Part shown: positions 47,194-55,918 of the stretch, in pieces | Layout: the number at the start of each line of letters is the position of its first letter | Numbering within the stretch: the first letter of the stretch is position 1 | DNA from: Pseudomonas thermotolerans DSM 14292 | GTDB taxonomy: Bacteria; Pseudomonadota; Gammaproteobacteria; Pseudomonadales; Pseudomonadaceae | Direction: 5' to 3' | Length of the DNA stretch: 64,000 nt | NCBI RefSeq assembly: GCF_000364625.1 | Contig: NZ_KB822603.1 | Location: forward strand, 124,001 to 188,000 | Program-made: the position numbers and the translations under genes | The notes under the pieces: generated by a model | What the model was told of the DNA's origin: nothing | Databases searched by the model: none | What the model saw: only the letters and a program-made list of their open reading frames with translations

Positions 47194-48693
47194 GTGCCTT
47201 CCAAAATCCAACGAGGACTGGCCTTTCTAGGCTCCTTTGTCGTTTCGTCAATAATCGCCGGCTGCATCAGCACCGACGGCCTCGCCCCGCAGGCCGAGCG
47301 CCAGCAGGCCGAGACCCTGGCCACCGACGCCGCCATCCGCGCCGCCGCCGAGGAGGCTGGCTGGCCTGAGGTGCGTTGGTGGGCGGCATACGGCGATCCG
47401 CAGCTGGACGCGCTGATCGACAGCGCCCTGCGCGACAGTCCGACCCTGGCCGAAGCCACCGCGCGCATCCGCCAGGCCCTGGCCCTGGCCGGCGCCACCG
47501 AGGCGGCGGAGCAGCCCCAGGCCGACGCCCAGGCCGCCATCCAGCGTCACCACTGGCCGACCGACTTCTTCTACGGCCCCGGCGAACTGGCCGATACCAC
47601 CACCTGGTTCAGCAACGCCGCCCTCGGCCTCAGCTACCCGCTGGACTTCTGGGGCCGCGAGCGGAGCAACAGCGAGCGGGCGCGCAACCTCGTCCAACTG
47701 GCCGCCGCCGAGGCGCGGGTGGCCCAGCTGGAACTGGAAAGCAACATCGTGCGCAGCTACGTGATGCTCGCCCTGCACTACGCCCAGCTGGACATCGGCG
47801 AAGCCATGCTCGCCCAGCAGCAGGAGATGCTAGAGCTGGCCCAGCGCCGGCTGGACGGCGGGCTGGGCACCGAGTTCGAGGTCAGCCAGGCGCAGGTGCC
47901 GATCCCGGAGACCCGCCGCAAGATCGACGCCCTGCAGGAAGCCATCGCCCTCAACCGCAACCAGCTGGCCGCCCTGGCCGGCAAGGGCCCGGGGGCCGGT
48001 GCCAGCCTGCAGCGGCCGCGCCTGCGCCTGAGCGGCACCCCCGGCCTGCCCTCGAAGCTACCCGCCGAACTGCTCGGCCACCGCCCGGACGTGGTCGCCG
48101 CGCGCTGGAAGGTGGCGGCCGAGGCCAAGGGCGTGGACGTGGCGCGCGCCGACTTCTATCCGAACATCGACCTGATCGCCAGCCTCGGCTACAACGCCGT
48201 GCAGGGCAGCATGCTGGGGGTGTTCAGCGGCCACAAGTTCAACTACACCGCAGGCCCCGCACTGAGCCTGCCGGTGTTCGACGGCGGCCGCCTGCGCGGT
48301 CAGCTCGGCCAGGCCGCGGCAGCCTACGACGCGGCCGTGGCACAGTACAACCAGACCCTGGTCACCGCCCTCAAGGACATCTCCGACCAGTTGATCCGCC
48401 TCAGGTCCGCCGAGCACCAGGCGCAGCTCGCCGCCCAGTCGGTGGCCGCCGCGCAGACCGCCTACCGGCTCGCCCAGGATGCCTACGACGGCGGCCTCAC
48501 CGACTATCTCAACGTGCTGCACGCGCAGACCAGCCTGTTCCAGCAGCAGCTGATCCAGCAGAAGGTCGAGGCCAGCCGCCTGGCGGTGCGCGCCGACCTC
48601 GCCGTGGCCCTCGGCGGCGGTCTGGCCGCGCCGGAGGACAGCCCGACGCCAAACGTCCTGGAACCGGCCACGGTGCCGGTGCGGAAGCCCTGA
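47194..48693 (+). CDS. outer-membrane efflux lipoprotein (NodT/OprM type)
   Basis: Outer-membrane channel of a multidrug or aromatic efflux system, 499 residues from a GTG start. The lipobox IAGC gives Cys24. Two TolC-like repeats follow, with YPLDFWGRERSNSERARN, the family's RPDVVAARWKVAAEAKGVDVARADFYPNIDL block and GLTDYLNVLHAQTSLF near the end. I chose GTG 47194 because it has AGGAA upstream and yields a standard signal; ATG 47167 and an earlier ATG in the same frame are alternatives. It is the first gene of a four-gene operon. Confidence 0.88.
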   Translation: MPSKIQRGLAFLGSFVVSSIIAGCISTDGLAPQAERQQAETLATDAAIRAAAEEAGWPEVRWWAAYGDPQLDALIDSALRDSPTLAEATARIRQALALAGATEAAEQPQADAQAAIQRHHWPTDFFYGPGELADTTTWFSNAALGLSYPLDFWGRERSNSERARNLVQLAAAEARVAQLELESNIVRSYVMLALHYAQLDIGEAMLAQQQEMLELAQRRLDGGLGTEFEVSQAQVPIPETRRKIDALQEAIALNRNQLAALAGKGPGAGASLQRPRLRLSGTPGLPSKLPAELLGHRPDVVAARWKVAAEAKGVDVARADFYPNIDLIASLGYNAVQGSMLGVFSGHKFNYTAGPALSLPVFDGGRLRGQLGQAAAAYDAAVAQYNQTLVTALKDISDQLIRLRSAEHQAQLAAQSVAAAQTAYRLAQDAYDGGLTDYLNVLHAQTSLFQQQLIQQKVEASRLAVRADLAVALGGGLAAPEDSPTPNVLEPATVPVRKP

Positions 48694-50861
48694 TGAATCG
48701 CACCTCCTCCCTGCCCGGCGCCGAGATGCTGCGCCGCGCGACGCTCGAGTGGGCGCGCAGCGACGGGGTGACTTGGGTGTACATCCTCAAGGTGATGACC
48801 GCCGCCTACCTGGCCATGTGGCTGGCCATGCGCCTCGAGCTGCCCTCGCCGAGCACCGCCTGCGTCACCGTGTTCATCGTCATGCAGCCGCAGAGCGGCC
48901 ACGTGTTCGCCAAGAGCTTCTACCGGCTACTCGGCTCGCTGATCGGCCTGACCGTGATGGTCACCCTGGTCGCCCTGTTCGCCCAGGAGAGGGTGCTGTT
49001 CCTGCTCAGCGCGGCGCTGTGGATCGGCCTGTGCACCGCCGGCGCTGCCCGCTACCGCGACTACCGCGGCTACGCCTGCGTGCTGGCCGGCTACACCGCC
49101 ACCCTGATCGGCATCCCCGCCACCACTCTCCCGGAAACCGCCTTCATGGAGGCCATCTGGCGCCTGCTGGAGATCAGCGTGGCGGTGGGCTGCTCGACCC
49201 TGGTCAGCGCGGTGATCCTGCCCAAGACCACCACCGCGGCGCTGCACAACGCCCTGTACCTGCGCTTCGGCGCCTTCGCCGCCTTCCTCCTCGACGGTCT
49301 GCGCCGCAAGCTCGAGCGCCGCGCCTTCGTCGCCGGCAGCGTGCGTTTCTCCAGCGAGGCGGTAGGCCTCGAGGCGCTGCGCGCAGCCAGCTCCTTCGAG
49401 GACCCGCACACCCGCCTGCGCAGCGGCCGCCTGGCCCGTCTGAACAGCGAGTTCATGACCCTCACCACGCGCTTCCACGCCCTCCACCAGCTGCGCGAGC
49501 GCCTGCATCGCCAGGGCCGCGAGGACCTGCTGGCGGCCATCCAGCCCTGCGTGGAGCCCCTGGAGCAGCTCCTCGAACCGCTGCGCAACCGGCCGCTGAC
49601 CATCGAGGACGCTGCCCGCCTGGCGGAACGCCTGGAGCGCCTGAGCGTGGAGACCCGCGCAGCGATCCGCACCGCCCGCGCCTGTCTCGGCACGGTGGAC
49701 GAGGAGACCCTGCTGGACTTCGATAGCTGCGCCGAGCTGCTCTACCGGCTGATCGATGACCTGCACAACTACAGCCTGACCCACGCCTCCCTGGCCGCCC
49801 ACCGCCACCAGCGCGAGCAGTGGGGACAGGACTTCACCCCCAAGGCCAACCTGCTGGCCGCGACCGTGGCGGGGATCCGCGCCGGGCTGATGATCCTCCT
49901 GTTCGGGGCCTTCTGGATCCTCACCGCCTGGCCCAGTGGCGGCATGTTCGCCCTCAACGCGGTGGCGGTCACCTCCCTGGTGTCCAGCTCGCCGAATCCA
50001 CCGCGGATCGCCCTGCAGATGGCCGGCGGCGCGGCCATCGCCAGCGTATTCGGAATCGTCGTCGGGCTCTTCGTGCTGCCGCAGATCGACGGCTTCACGA
50101 TGCTCGTCCTGGTCACCGCACCGGTGATCGCCTTCGGCGCCTTTCTCTGCACCCGGCCGCGCTGGGCCGGCTACGGCCCCGGGGTGCTGATCTTCTTCGC
50201 CTTCGCCTCGCTGCCGGCCAACCGTACCCTGTTCGACCCCTCCGGACTGATCAACAACTACATCGCCCTGGTGCTGTCGATGCTGGTCTCCGCAGCGCTG
50301 ATCGCGGTGATCCTGCCGCCCAACGCGCCCTGGCTGTGGCGGCGCCTGGAGCGCGATCTGCGCAGGCGCGTGGTCTACGCGGTGAGCGCGCCGGCGCAGA
50401 ACCTGGTGACCGGTTTCGAGAGCGGCACCCGCGACCTGGTAGTGCAGGCCTACGGCCTGGCGGCACGCAGCCCGGAGGCCCAGGAGAGCCTGCTGCGCTG
50501 GATGTTCCTGGTCCTCGAGGTGGGCCATGCGGTGATCGAGCTGCGCCGCGAGCAGGACGCCCTGCCCGCGCTCCCCCCCTATGCCGCCGAGGTGCCCTGG
50601 CGGCGCGCCATCCGCGCCATGGGCCGGGCGCTGATCCGCCTGTTCGTGCAGCCCAGCGCGGAGAACCGCCAGCGCGCCCTGGATGCCGTGCAGCAAGCCA
50701 TCGACAGCGCCCGCGAGGCCGCCGAGCCCTACGCCCTGCACTTCGAGCAGGCCCCGGTGCGCCGCGTGCTGAGCTACCTGCACTTCATCCGCGCCTCGCT
50801 GCTCAACCCCCATTCGCCGCTGCCACCGCTACCCGCACCGGAGCCCCGCCATGCCGCGTGA
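48693..50861 (+). CDS. FUSC/AaeB-type efflux transporter
   Basis: Inner-membrane protein of 722 residues with the fusaric-acid-resistance layout: two blocks of membrane segments (about 27-180 and 390-540) separated by a large cytoplasmic helical domain. The N-terminus (VYILKVMTAAYLAMWLAMRLELPSP, here read in part) and ACVTVFIVMQPQSG are typical. Relatives AaeB and FusC-type proteins export aromatic acids. The start overlaps the stop of the channel gene (TGATG). The end overlaps the next gene by 11 bases. Confidence 0.9.
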   Translation: MNRTSSLPGAEMLRRATLEWARSDGVTWVYILKVMTAAYLAMWLAMRLELPSPSTACVTVFIVMQPQSGHVFAKSFYRLLGSLIGLTVMVTLVALFAQERVLFLLSAALWIGLCTAGAARYRDYRGYACVLAGYTATLIGIPATTLPETAFMEAIWRLLEISVAVGCSTLVSAVILPKTTTAALHNALYLRFGAFAAFLLDGLRRKLERRAFVAGSVRFSSEAVGLEALRAASSFEDPHTRLRSGRLARLNSEFMTLTTRFHALHQLRERLHRQGREDLLAAIQPCVEPLEQLLEPLRNRPLTIEDAARLAERLERLSVETRAAIRTARACLGTVDEETLLDFDSCAELLYRLIDDLHNYSLTHASLAAHRHQREQWGQDFTPKANLLAATVAGIRAGLMILLFGAFWILTAWPSGGMFALNAVAVTSLVSSSPNPPRIALQMAGGAAIASVFGIVVGLFVLPQIDGFTMLVLVTAPVIAFGAFLCTRPRWAGYGPGVLIFFAFASLPANRTLFDPSGLINNYIALVLSMLVSAALIAVILPPNAPWLWRRLERDLRRRVVYAVSAPAQNLVTGFESGTRDLVVQAYGLAARSPEAQESLLRWMFLVLEVGHAVIELRREQDALPALPPYAAEVPWRRAIRAMGRALIRLFVQPSAENRQRALDAVQQAIDSAREAAEPYALHFEQAPVRRVLSYLHFIRASLLNPHSPLPPLPAPEPRHAA

Positions 50862-51051
50862 AATCGCCCTGCACGGTGTCTACCTGCCCACCGTGACCCT
50901 GCTGTTCCTCATCGCCCTAGGGGTGACCTGGGGCCTCGACCGGGTGCTCGCCTGGATCGGCCTGTACCGCTTCACCTGGCACCCGGCGCTGTTCCGCATC
51001 TGCCTGTTCGTCTGCCTCTACGGGGGCATGGCGCTGTTCGTCTATAGCTGA
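50851..51051 (+). CDS. DUF1656 small membrane protein (AaeX-like)
   Basis: Protein of 66 residues with two membrane segments (about 12-34 and 46-64) and the IALHGVYLPTVTLLFLIA N-terminus. The family always accompanies AaeA/AaeB-type efflux genes; its role is not known. It overlaps the end of the transporter gene by 11 bases. Confidence 0.9.
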   Translation: MPREIALHGVYLPTVTLLFLIALGVTWGLDRVLAWIGLYRFTWHPALFRICLFVCLYGGMALFVYS

Positions 51052-51062
51052 GTCAACCGACC

Positions 51063-51959
51063 ATGAGCCTCAAATCCGTTTTCAGCGTACTGGCCACCCT
51101 GACCATCCTGCTTGCCGCGGTGCTGATCGGGCAGCGCCTGTGGACCCATTACATGGACTCGCCCTGGACCCGCGACGGCCGGGTGCGCGCCGAGGTGATC
51201 AACGTCGCCGCCGACGTCTCCGGCATCGTGGTGGAGGTGCCGGTGCGCGACAACCAGATGGTGAAGAAGGGCGACCTGCTAATGCGCATCGACCCGCGCC
51301 GCTACGAGATCGCTGTGCAGCAGGCCGAAGCGCTGGTCGCCTCACGCAAGGCCACCCTGGAGATGCGCCGGCTCAACGCCCGCCGCCGCGCGGCCATGGA
51401 CAACCGCGTGGTGTCCCGCGAGAGCCTGGACGACGCCAGCAACACCGCGGCGGCCGCCGAGGCCGACTACCAGCAGGCCCTGGCCATCCTGGAATCCGCC
51501 CGCCTTGACCTGGAGCGCACCCGGGTGCTGGCCCCGGTGGACGGCTACGTCACCAACCTGGCGGTGTACGCCGGCGACTATGCCCGTGCCGGCGAGCCCA
51601 AGCTGGCAGTGGTCGACCGCCACTCCTACTGGATCTACGGCTACTTCGAGGAAACCAAGCTGCCGCACCTGAAGGTCGGCGACCCGGCCGACGTGCAACT
51701 GATGAGCGGCGAATCCCTGCGCGGCCACGTGGAGAGCATCGCCCGCGCCATCTACGATCGCGACAACCCGCAGAGCCGCGAGCTGACCGCCGACGTCAAC
51801 CCGACCTTCAACTGGGTGCGCCTGGCCCAGCGCATCCCGGTGCGCATCCACATCGACGAGGTGCCCGAGGGCGTGCTGCTGGCCGCCGGGATGACCGGCA
51901 CGGTGATCATCCGCCCGCAGGAGGAAGCCGCCGCCACGCCGGCTGCCGCCCGGCCTTGA
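51063..51959 (+). CDS. membrane fusion protein (HlyD/AaeA type)
   Basis: Periplasmic adaptor of 298 residues: one membrane segment (about 7-27), a split lipoyl/barrel-sandwich domain, a short helical hairpin (about 80-150) and a beta-barrel domain (about 190-285). The motif SPWTRDGRVRAEVINVAADVSG is typical of the AaeA group. It links the FUSC transporter to the outer-membrane channel. Its stop codon lies inside a perfect ANR box. Confidence 0.93.
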   Translation: MSLKSVFSVLATLTILLAAVLIGQRLWTHYMDSPWTRDGRVRAEVINVAADVSGIVVEVPVRDNQMVKKGDLLMRIDPRRYEIAVQQAEALVASRKATLEMRRLNARRRAAMDNRVVSRESLDDASNTAAAAEADYQQALAILESARLDLERTRVLAPVDGYVTNLAVYAGDYARAGEPKLAVVDRHSYWIYGYFEETKLPHLKVGDPADVQLMSGESLRGHVESIARAIYDRDNPQSRELTADVNPTFNWVRLAQRIPVRIHIDEVPEGVLLAAGMTGTVIIRPQEEAAATPAAARP

Positions 51960-51969
51960 TCCGGATCAA
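51956..51969 (+). promoter_or_regulatory. ANR/FNR box at the end of the efflux operon
   Basis: TTGATCCGGATCAA is a perfect ANR/FNR site and a complete 14-base palindrome. A TAGACT hexamer at 51992-51997 is centred 32 bases from the box centre, the class II spacing, predicting a start near 52004. It overlaps the stop codon of the membrane fusion gene, so it belongs to what follows. Confidence 0.75.
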
Positions 51970-52003
51970 CGGGCCGCGGCCGCTGCGCCCCTAGACTGGA
52001 GCA

Positions 52004-52096
52004 CGCTCAAGGGTCGTTTCCCCTCCCTGGACGACTCCTGCTGCCGGCCTTCCTCTGGAGCCTGGTGCTCACCGTCGGGGGAAGGCCGTTTTCCTT
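52004..52096 (+). ncRNA. candidate ANR-dependent small RNA
   Basis: The predicted transcript runs from the ANR-type promoter to an intrinsic terminator about 90 bases on. The 5' part (52004-52044) is largely unpaired and holds the C-rich stretch TTTCCCCTCCCTGG, which could pair with Shine-Dalgarno sequences. No credible open frame is present. It could instead be a terminated leader of sstT, which starts at 52235. I do not recognise it as a known RNA. Confidence 0.45.
52045..52096 (+). terminator. intrinsic terminator before sstT
   Basis: CGGCCTTCC (52045-52053) pairs perfectly with GGAAGGCCG (52080-52088), followed by TTTTCCTT. A small inner stem GAGC/GCTC sits in the loop. No protein gene ends close upstream except the efflux operon. 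Confidence 0.75.
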
Positions 52097-52234
52097 CCAG
52101 CCCCCCTGCAACTGGTCGGAAAATCGCCGGAAAACACCCCAGGCGCACCGATTCCTCGTAAACTCGCGCGCTTCCCCGTGGCCGGTGGGGCGCTCCCCCG
52201 CTAGCCTGATCGAAAACGGCTCCGAAATCGCATC

Positions 52235-53491
52235 ATGAGTGCCCCACTTCGCCCCCTCCTGCATTACCTGACTCATGGCAGCCTGGTCGTCCAGATCCTC
52301 GTCGGCCTGCTCGCCGGCATCGCCGTCGCCCTGCTCTGGCCCAGCGCCGCCAGGGAGGTTGGCCTGCTCGGCCAGGTGTTCGTCAGCGCCCTGAAGTCGG
52401 TGGCGCCCATCCTGGTCTTCGTGCTGGTGATCGCCGCCATCGCCAACCACCGCCAGGGCCAGCAGACCCACATCCGCCCGATCCTGGTGCTGTACGCCAT
52501 CGGCACCCTGAGTGCCGCCCTGGTGGCGGTGCTGGCCAGCTTTCTGTTCCCCTCGGAGCTGGCACTCAGCGCCACCCAGGACGCCGGGCTGAACCCTCCG
52601 GGCGGCATCGCCGAGGTGCTGCGCGGCTTGCTGCTCAGCGTGGTGGACAACCCGGTGAACGCCCTGCAGCGAGCCAACTACATCGGCATCCTCGCCTGGG
52701 CTCTGGGCCTCGGCCTGGCCCTGCGCCACGGCAGCGAGACCTCGCGGCACATGCTCGACGACCTGGCCAACGGGGTGACCCTGGTGGTCCGCGTGGTGAT
52801 CCGCTGCGCGCCGCTGGGCATCTTCGGCCTGGTCGCCGCGACCCTCGCCGAGTCCGGCCTGGACGCCCTGCTCGGCTACGCCCACCTGCTCGCCGTGCTG
52901 CTCGGCTGCATGTTCTTCGTCGCCCTGGTGGTCAACCCACTGATCGTGTTCTGGAAGATCCGCCGCAACCCCTACCCGCTGGTCTTCACCTGCCTGCGCG
53001 AGAGCGGCATCACCGCCTTCTTCACCCGCAGCTCGGCGGCCAACATCCCGGTCAACCTGCAGCTCTGCCAGCGTCTCGGCCTGCACGAGGATACCTACTC
53101 GGTATCCATCCCACTGGGCGCCACCATCAACATGTCCGGCGCGGCCATCACCATCACCGTGCTGACTCTGGCCGCCGTGCACACCCTGGGAATCAGCGTC
53201 GACCTGCCCAGCACCCTGCTGCTCAGCGTGGTGGCCTCGATCTGCGCCGCCGGGGTCTCCGGGGTGGCCGGCGGCTCGCTGCTGCTGGTACCGCTAGCCT
53301 GCGGGCTGTTCGGCATCTCCGGGGAGACCGCCATGCAGGTGGTGGCGGTCGGCTTCATCATCGGCGTGCTGCAGGACTCGGTGGAAACCGCGCTGAACTC
53401 CTCCACCGACGTGCTGTTCACCGCCGCCGCCTGCATCGACGGCGAGGTGAAGAGCCCGGCGGCCCTGGCGCGCGACGCGGAAACCCTGTAA
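52235..53491 (+). CDS. sstT: serine/threonine:sodium symporter SstT
   Basis: Dicarboxylate/amino acid:cation symporter family member of 418 residues with eight or more membrane segments and two re-entrant loops. The tip-loop motifs are [14 protein letters not shown] and the [11 protein letters not shown] region, as in E. coli SstT. It imports serine and threonine with sodium. It lies 275 bases after the efflux operon, downstream of an ANR box and terminator. The ribosome site is weak. Confidence 0.95.
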   Translation: MSAPLRPLLHYLTHGSLVVQILVGLLAGIAVALLWPSAAREVGLLGQVFVSALKSVAPILVFVLVIAAIANHRQGQQTHIRPILVLYAIGTLSAALVAVLASFLFPSELALSATQDAGLNPPGGIAEVLRGLLLSVVDNPVNALQRANYIGILAWALGLGLALRHGSETSRHMLDDLANGVTLVVRVVIRCAPLGIFGLVAATLAESGLDALLGYAHLLAVLLGCMFFVALVVNPLIVFWKIRRNPYPLVFTCLRESGITAFFTRSSAANIPVNLQLCQRLGLHEDTYSVSIPLGATINMSGAAITITVLTLAAVHTLGISVDLPSTLLLSVVASICAAGVSGVAGGSLLLVPLACGLFGISGETAMQVVAVGFIIGVLQDSVETALNSSTDVLFTAAACIDGEVKSPAALARDAETL

Positions 53492-53546
53492 GCGCTGATA
53501 CACTGGAGGAAGTCCGCCACCGGCGGGCCCTTCCCGTGGAGCGCCG

Positions 53547-54047
53547 ATGAAGACTTCGCACTGCTTGCTGTCCCTGCTGCTCGCCGTGCCACTGGCCGAC
53601 GCCGGCGCGGCGACGGTGCTCAAGTGCCTGGACCACGCCGGCAACGTCACCTACACGGAGGGCAGCTGCCCGCCGGGCCAGACCCTGGAACGCCAGCTGG
53701 AGATCAGCAACCCGCGGCCGAGCGGCACCGGCCCCGCGGTCCCCCTGGCCACTCCCAGGCCGCCTGCGCCGGAGCCGGAACGGCCGCGCCAGACGGCCGC
53801 TCCCAAGACCGCCCCGGTACAACCGCCGGAGACCGTGGAAGAGCCCGATGACGCCTTCTACCCGCCCTACCCCTACTACCGCCGGCCGCAGCCCGCCTAC
53901 CGGCCCTGGCCGCCGCAGCCGCCCTACCCGCACCATCCTCCGCCACCCCGACCGCCCGAGCCGCCGGAGAAGCCGCCAGCCCGGCTGAAGGGCATCCCGG
54001 TGCCCTGGAACAGCGGCCGCGCGGCCCAACCGGGACGCGGCCACTAG
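53547..54047 (+). CDS. DUF4124 periplasmic protein with proline-rich tail
   Basis: Protein of 166 residues with a signal peptide (about 1-22), an N-terminal DUF4124 motif ([21 protein letters not shown], quoted in part; two Cys likely form a disulfide), then a low-complexity region rich in Pro, Tyr and Arg (about 55-150). The function is unknown; such proteins are common in Pseudomonas. A GATACACT -10-like sequence lies just upstream. Confidence 0.8.
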   Translation: MKTSHCLLSLLLAVPLADAGAATVLKCLDHAGNVTYTEGSCPPGQTLERQLEISNPRPSGTGPAVPLATPRPPAPEPERPRQTAAPKTAPVQPPETVEEPDDAFYPPYPYYRRPQPAYRPWPPQPPYPHHPPPPRPPEPPEKPPARLKGIPVPWNSGRAAQPGRGH

Positions 54048-54099
54048 ACGTATCCGCGCGGCGCCGATCGGGATAGCCTATGGCCCCCTTAAGTCACGG

Positions 54100-54762
54100 A
54101 TGCATAGCGCCATGTCCGACGTAGCCCCCAGCCCCTTCGCCGAGAACCCGCTGAGCGCCATCGAGGTACGCGCCCTCGGCAGCCTGATCGAGAAGCAGGC
54201 GACCACCCCGGAAACCTATCCGCTGACCCTCAACGCCCTGCTCCTGGCCTGCAACCAGAAGACCAGCCGAGAGCCGGTGATGAACATCGACGCCGGCGAG
54301 CTGGGTGCCGCCCTGCGCAGCCTGGAGGAGCGCCAGCTGGTGCACCTGCAGATGGCCAGCCGTGCCGACCGCTGGGAGCAGCGCGCCGACCGCAAGCTGG
54401 AGCTGGCCCCGCCGCAGCTCGCCCTGCTCGGCCTGTTGCTGCTGCGCGGCCCGCAGACGGTCAACGAGCTGCTGACCCGCAGCACCCGGCTGTACGCCTT
54501 CGACGACGCCGAACAAGTGCGCCACCAGCTGGAGCGCCTGATCGCCCGGGGTCTGGCTACGCAGCTGCCGCGTCAGAGCGGCCAGCGCGAGGACCGCTAC
54601 ATGCACCGCCTGGGCCGCGCCGAGGAGCTGGAGGCAGTGCTCGCCGCTTCCCGGGACCCGGCTGCGGCGCGCGGTAGCAATGACCACGAGGAACGCCTGC
54701 AGACCCTGGAGGCACGGATCGCCGAACTGGAAGCCAGGCTGGCCCGACTGCTCGGCGAGTGA
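54100..54762 (+). CDS. YceH family protein (DUF480)
   Basis: Protein of 220 residues with the tandem winged-helix YceH pattern: [21 protein letters not shown], then [34 protein letters not shown] and [10 protein letters not shown]. The C-terminus is a coiled coil. The function is unknown although the structure is DNA-binding-like. The second ATG (54112) is an equally possible start. Confidence 0.9.
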   Translation: MHSAMSDVAPSPFAENPLSAIEVRALGSLIEKQATTPETYPLTLNALLLACNQKTSREPVMNIDAGELGAALRSLEERQLVHLQMASRADRWEQRADRKLELAPPQLALLGLLLLRGPQTVNELLTRSTRLYAFDDAEQVRHQLERLIARGLATQLPRQSGQREDRYMHRLGRAEELEAVLAASRDPAAARGSNDHEERLQTLEARIAELEARLARLLGE

Positions 54763-54786
54763 AGCATCCCCGCAGACGCCCTGGGT

Positions 54787-55914
54787 CTAGGCCATCTGGG
54801 TGATGGTCCTGCGGAAGCGGCGCAACGCGGCGAGGAAGAACACCGCGCCGATGGCGGTGATCGCCAGCAGCTGCGGCCAGACGATCTCCAGCCCGGCACC
54901 GCGGTAGAGGATCGCCTGGGCCAGGCTGACGAAGTGGGTGGTCGGCGCCAGCTCCATGACGTTCTGCACCAGCTCCGGCATGCTCTCCCGCGGCGTGGTG
55001 CCGCCGGAGAGGATCTGCAGGGGGATCAGCACCAGGATGGTCAGCAGGCCGAGCTGCGGCATGGAACGCGCCACCGTGCCCAGGTAGATGCCCATGGAGG
55101 TGGTGGCGAACAGGTGCAGCGCGGCGCCGAGCAGGAACAGCGCTACCGAGCCACCGATCGGCACCGCCAGCCAGCCCTGCACCACCACCAGCAGCGAGAA
55201 GGCCGCGGCGACCAGCACCACCAGAGCCATCGACCAGACCTTGGCGGCCATGATCTCGAAGGCGGTCAGCGGCATCACCAGGAGGTGCTCCACGGTGCCA
55301 TGCTCGCGCTCGCGGATCAGCGCCGCGCCGGTGAGGATGATCGACAGCATGGTGATCTGGTTGATCACCTCCATCACCCCGCCGAACCAGGACTGGGTGA
55401 GGTTGGGGTTGAAGGCCACCCGTACCGCCAGCTGCGCCGGCAGGGGGGCGCCACCGCGGTAGCGGGCGACGAACTCGTCCACCTCGGTGGCGATGATGGT
55501 CTGGATGTAGCCGGCCCCGGACAGGGCCTGGGCGATGCGCGTGGCGTCCACGTTGATCTGGATCGCCGGTTGGCGCCCGGCCAGCACGTCGCGCTGGAAG
55601 TCCGGGGGGATGTCCAGGGTGAAGGTGTACCGCCCGGTGTCCAGGCCGCGGTCCATCTCGCGCTGGTCGATCAGCTCCGGGGGCCGGAAGTAAGGGGCCT
55701 GGAAGGCGTTGACGATACGCGTGGAGAGCTGCGAGCGGTCCTCGTCGACGATGGCGATGGGGGCGTGCTGCAGGGTCTCCGGCAGGCCGGTAGCGGAGCT
55801 GTAGACCCCCAGGGTGAAGGCCCAGACGATCAACGCCAGCATGGCGTAGTCACGGCCCAGGCTGCGGAACTCCTTGATGCCCAGGTGCAGGATGTTGGCC
55901 AGGGTCTGCGGCAT
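54787..55914 (-). CDS. ABC-2 type permease (YhhJ-like)
   Basis: Membrane protein of 375 residues: one N-terminal membrane segment (about 24-42), a large periplasmic domain (about 45-170) and five C-terminal segments, the ABC-2 layout. It contains the LIREREHGTVEHLLVMPL block. It is the second permease of the YhiI-RbbA-YhhJ system and starts four bases after the end of the rbbA-like gene. The exported substrate is unknown. Confidence 0.9.
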   Translation of the reverse strand: MPQTLANILHLGIKEFRSLGRDYAMLALIVWAFTLGVYSSATGLPETLQHAPIAIVDEDRSQLSTRIVNAFQAPYFRPPELIDQREMDRGLDTGRYTFTLDIPPDFQRDVLAGRQPAIQINVDATRIAQALSGAGYIQTIIATEVDEFVARYRGGAPLPAQLAVRVAFNPNLTQSWFGGVMEVINQITMLSIILTGAALIREREHGTVEHLLVMPLTAFEIMAAKVWSMALVVLVAAAFSLLVVVQGWLAVPIGGSVALFLLGAALHLFATTSMGIYLGTVARSMPQLGLLTILVLIPLQILSGGTTPRESMPELVQNVMELAPTTHFVSLAQAILYRGAGLEIVWPQLLAITAIGAVFFLAALRRFRRTITQMA

Positions 55915-55918
55915 CGCC

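Noticed and set aside
47376..50861. 1161-codon frame covering the channel and FUSC genes
   Set aside because: Its first 439 codons are an out-of-frame reading of the efflux channel gene; the real FUSC gene starts at 48693 with a TGATG overlap.
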